Below are positions 62,704 through 64,000 of a stretch of DNA of 64,000 bases, in pieces. Origin of the DNA: Dysosmobacter sp. Marseille-Q4140 (GTDB lineage: Bacteria > Bacillota > Clostridia > Oscillospirales > Oscillospiraceae); the NCBI GenBank assembly GCA_018228705.1, contig CP073694.1, positions 992,001 through 1,056,000 of the forward strand, written 5' to 3'. Numbering within the stretch: position 1 is the first letter of the stretch; each line of letters starts with the position of its first letter. A model generated the notes under the pieces. The model searched no databases, had not been told where the DNA came from, and saw only the letters and a program-made list of their open reading frames with translations. A program made the position numbers and the translations under genes.

Positions 62704-63321
62704 ATGGCAGTGGCGGACCGCTCCATTGATCCCCGGATCCTGGAGAGCGCCCGAACAGAGTTCCTGGCAAGCGGCTTTGAAAAAGCGTCCCTTAAGACCA
62801 TCTGCGAGGGGGCCGGAGTCACCACAGGAGCGCTGTATAAGCGCTACAAGGGAAAGGAGGAGCTGTTCTGTGCGGTGGTGGAACAGACGGTGTCGGACCT
62901 GTACGAAGTGGCCCATGCCCGGGGGGATAAGGACCCCACGGCCATGTCCAACCAGGAACTGATCAAGGCGTGGGACATGGATGGGGCGGACATGATGTGG
63001 TGGTTCCGTTTCCTCTACGACCGGCGGGACGACTTCTATCTGCTGCTCTCCTGCTCCCAGGGGACCCGGTACGCCAACTTCCCCCACGATTGGGTGGAGC
63101 TTCTGACGAAGGCCACCAGCGCCTATCTGGCGGAGGCCCAGCGGCGTGGCCTGTGCCGGAACGATGTAGAGCCGGCGGAGCTGCACATCCTGCTGTCCGC
63201 TTTCTGGACCACGATTTATGAGCCCTTCATCCATCACTTCACCTGGGAACAGATCGAGGCCCACTGCCGGATCGTCTGCGGCCTGTTCAACTGGCATGGC
63301 GCGCTGCATTTTCAGAAATAG
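62704..63321 (+). CDS. TetR-family regulator, module D
   Basis: 205 residues. Helix-turn-helix ASLKTICEGAGVTTGALYKRYKGKEELFC (about 28-56) and a helical sensor domain with Trp-rich stretch MMWWFRFLYDRRDDFYLLLSCSQGTRYANF, like the FxLLLxRAEGTxY region of the TetR genes of modules B and C. Start ATG behind GAGGAGGCGATT. It precedes a terminator, operator 11 and an ABC half-transporter. Confidence 0.87.
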   Translation: MAVADRSIDPRILESARTEFLASGFEKASLKTICEGAGVTTGALYKRYKGKEELFCAVVEQTVSDLYEVAHARGDKDPTAMSNQELIKAWDMDGADMMWWFRFLYDRRDDFYLLLSCSQGTRYANFPHDWVELLTKATSAYLAEAQRRGLCRNDVEPAELHILLSAFWTTIYEPFIHHFTWEQIEAHCRIVCGLFNWHGALHFQK

Positions 63322-63327
63322 GGAAAG

Positions 63328-63349
63328 CCTCTCCAGCGGAGAGGTTTTT
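63328..63349 (+). terminator. terminator after the module D TetR
   Basis: CCTCTCC (63328-63334) and GGAGAGG (63338-63344) followed by TTTTT. Confidence 0.8.
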
Positions 63350-63361
63350 CACCGGCCAAGA

Positions 63362-63377
63362 GTTAGCAATAACTAAT
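63362..63377. promoter_or_regulatory. DtxR/IdeR-like operator 11
   Basis: GTTAGCAATAACTAAT, one mismatch in the right half-site, between the TetR terminator and the module D ABC gene. Confidence 0.65.
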
Positions 63378-63399
63378 CTCAAAAAAAGGAGGTTCGACT

Positions 63400-64000
63400 G
63401 TGTTTCAAAAAGTTTTGGAGTATGCGGGCGAGTATCGGAAGACTACCTATCTCTCTATGGCGGTGATGCTCATCGGCATCGTCATGAATGTGCTCCCCTT
63501 CCTGTTCATCTACCAACTGATCCGGCCCCTGCTGCTGGGAGAATCGCTGGAGCTTGGATACGCGGCGTGGCGGGTGGCAGCCATCGCCGTCTGCGGGATT
63601 CTGTACGCTGTTTTGTATGTGAAAGGCCTGTCCCTCTCCCATCGGGCGGCCTACAACACCCTGAAAAACCTGCGGGCTTCCCTCCAGGGAAAGCTGGAGC
63701 GGCAGCCCCTGGGCGTGATCCAGGAGAAGGGCGTGGGCGCCTTGAAGAAGATGTTCATTGACGACATCGACTCCATTGAGCTGCTGCTGGCCCATGCCCT
63801 GCCGGAGGGGCTGGCCAATCTGGCGGTGCCTGCCTTTGTCTTTCTCGCCATGTTCTTCGTGGACTGGAAGCTGGCACTGCTCTCCCTGTGTGCTCTGCCG
63901 TTGGGTCTGGTGGCTATGATGGCCATGTACCGCGCCGGCACCAGCAAGATGGGAGCCTACTATGCCTCCGCCCAGAAGATGAACAACACCATCGTGGAGT
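63400..64000 (+). CDS. ABC half-transporter, exporter fold (module D), cut by window end
   Basis: GTG start at 63400 behind AAAGGAGGTTCGACT. The 200 residues seen hold the first four membrane helices of an exporter-fold domain (YLSMAVMLIGIVMNVLPFLFIYQLI; WRVAAIAVCGILYAVLYV; VPAFVFLAMFFVDWKLALLSLCALPLGLVAMMAM) and the conserved PLG-x-I segment. Same place in its module as the genes at 14107, 19647 and 31424. The ATPase part and a likely partner lie beyond the window. Confidence 0.85.
   Translation, partial: MFQKVLEYAGEYRKTTYLSMAVMLIGIVMNVLPFLFIYQLIRPLLLGESLELGYAAWRVAAIAVCGILYAVLYVKGLSLSHRAAYNTLKNLRASLQGKLERQPLGVIQEKGVGALKKMFIDDIDSIELLLAHALPEGLANLAVPAFVFLAMFFVDWKLALLSLCALPLGLVAMMAMYRAGTSKMGAYYASAQKMNNTIVE

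Overview
The window looks like part of a chromosome from a fairly high-GC, gut-type anaerobic Clostridia, most likely Oscillospiraceae (Flavonifractor/Oscillibacter-like). This is inferred from strong AGGAGG ribosome sites, sigma-A promoters, DUF3793, DUF4491 and DUF6110 proteins, ECF transporters, cysteine-rich KTR proteins and TnpW-type transposons. No rRNA, tRNA or CRISPR array was seen.

Layout. 1-1340: degenerate ~65-70 bp repeats followed by fused remnants of mobile-element genes (primase-like N-terminus, serine-recombinase C-terminus). 1427-4876: two unknown proteins, then an SOS-type pair, SRAP/YedK and DNA polymerase IV, with a LexA-like box. 4882-32100: three metal-import modules. 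Each has a short DtxR/IdeR-like repressor, an orphan OmpR-type winged-helix protein, an uptake system and a TetR gene next to a pair of ABC half-transporters of the exporter fold. Module A uses a nickel/peptide-type ABC importer. Modules B and C use ECF transporters with an MptD/Trep_Strep-type S component. 32165-36383: metal P-type ATPase operon with tiny membrane proteins and DUF6110, then an AraC regulator and a CxxC heavy-metal chaperone. 36511-44788: SAM methyltransferases, ahpC/ahpF, DUF3793, flavodoxin, GNAT and a DUF2249 protein. 44801-52162: lower-GC mobile element bounded by inverted ends (serine recombinase, TnpW, NimA-like flavoprotein, MATE pump, a cytidylate-kinase-like gene broken by an IS5-type element, sigma factor). 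52207-57825: an SsuABC-like ABC importer with a Crp/Fnr regulator, divergent from an unusual cytosolic GTPase / ATPase / substrate-binding-protein-like operon. 57874-62557: AraC pseudogene, hydrolase, AraC, two methyltransferases, and a Cys/His-rich 57-residue protein behind a near-perfect promoter. 62627-64000: start of a fourth TetR plus ABC half-transporter module, cut by the window end.

The unifying observation is an operator, GTTAG-N6-CTAAC (16 bp), found 11 times (9 exact in both half-sites, 2 variant) and always just upstream of operons in 14-63 kb. It resembles the DtxR/IdeR iron box (TTAGGTTAGSCTAACCTAA). The three encoded DtxR-like proteins keep the C-x-x-E-H metal-binding motif of iron-sensing members. 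I read the region as a metal-starvation (probably iron) island: importers, ahpCF and flavodoxin, an uncharacterised GTPase/ATPase operon and a Cys/His-rich peptide operon under one repressor family. Each ABC pair also has its own local TetR with a distinct palindromic operator. The metal and the transported ligands are inferences.
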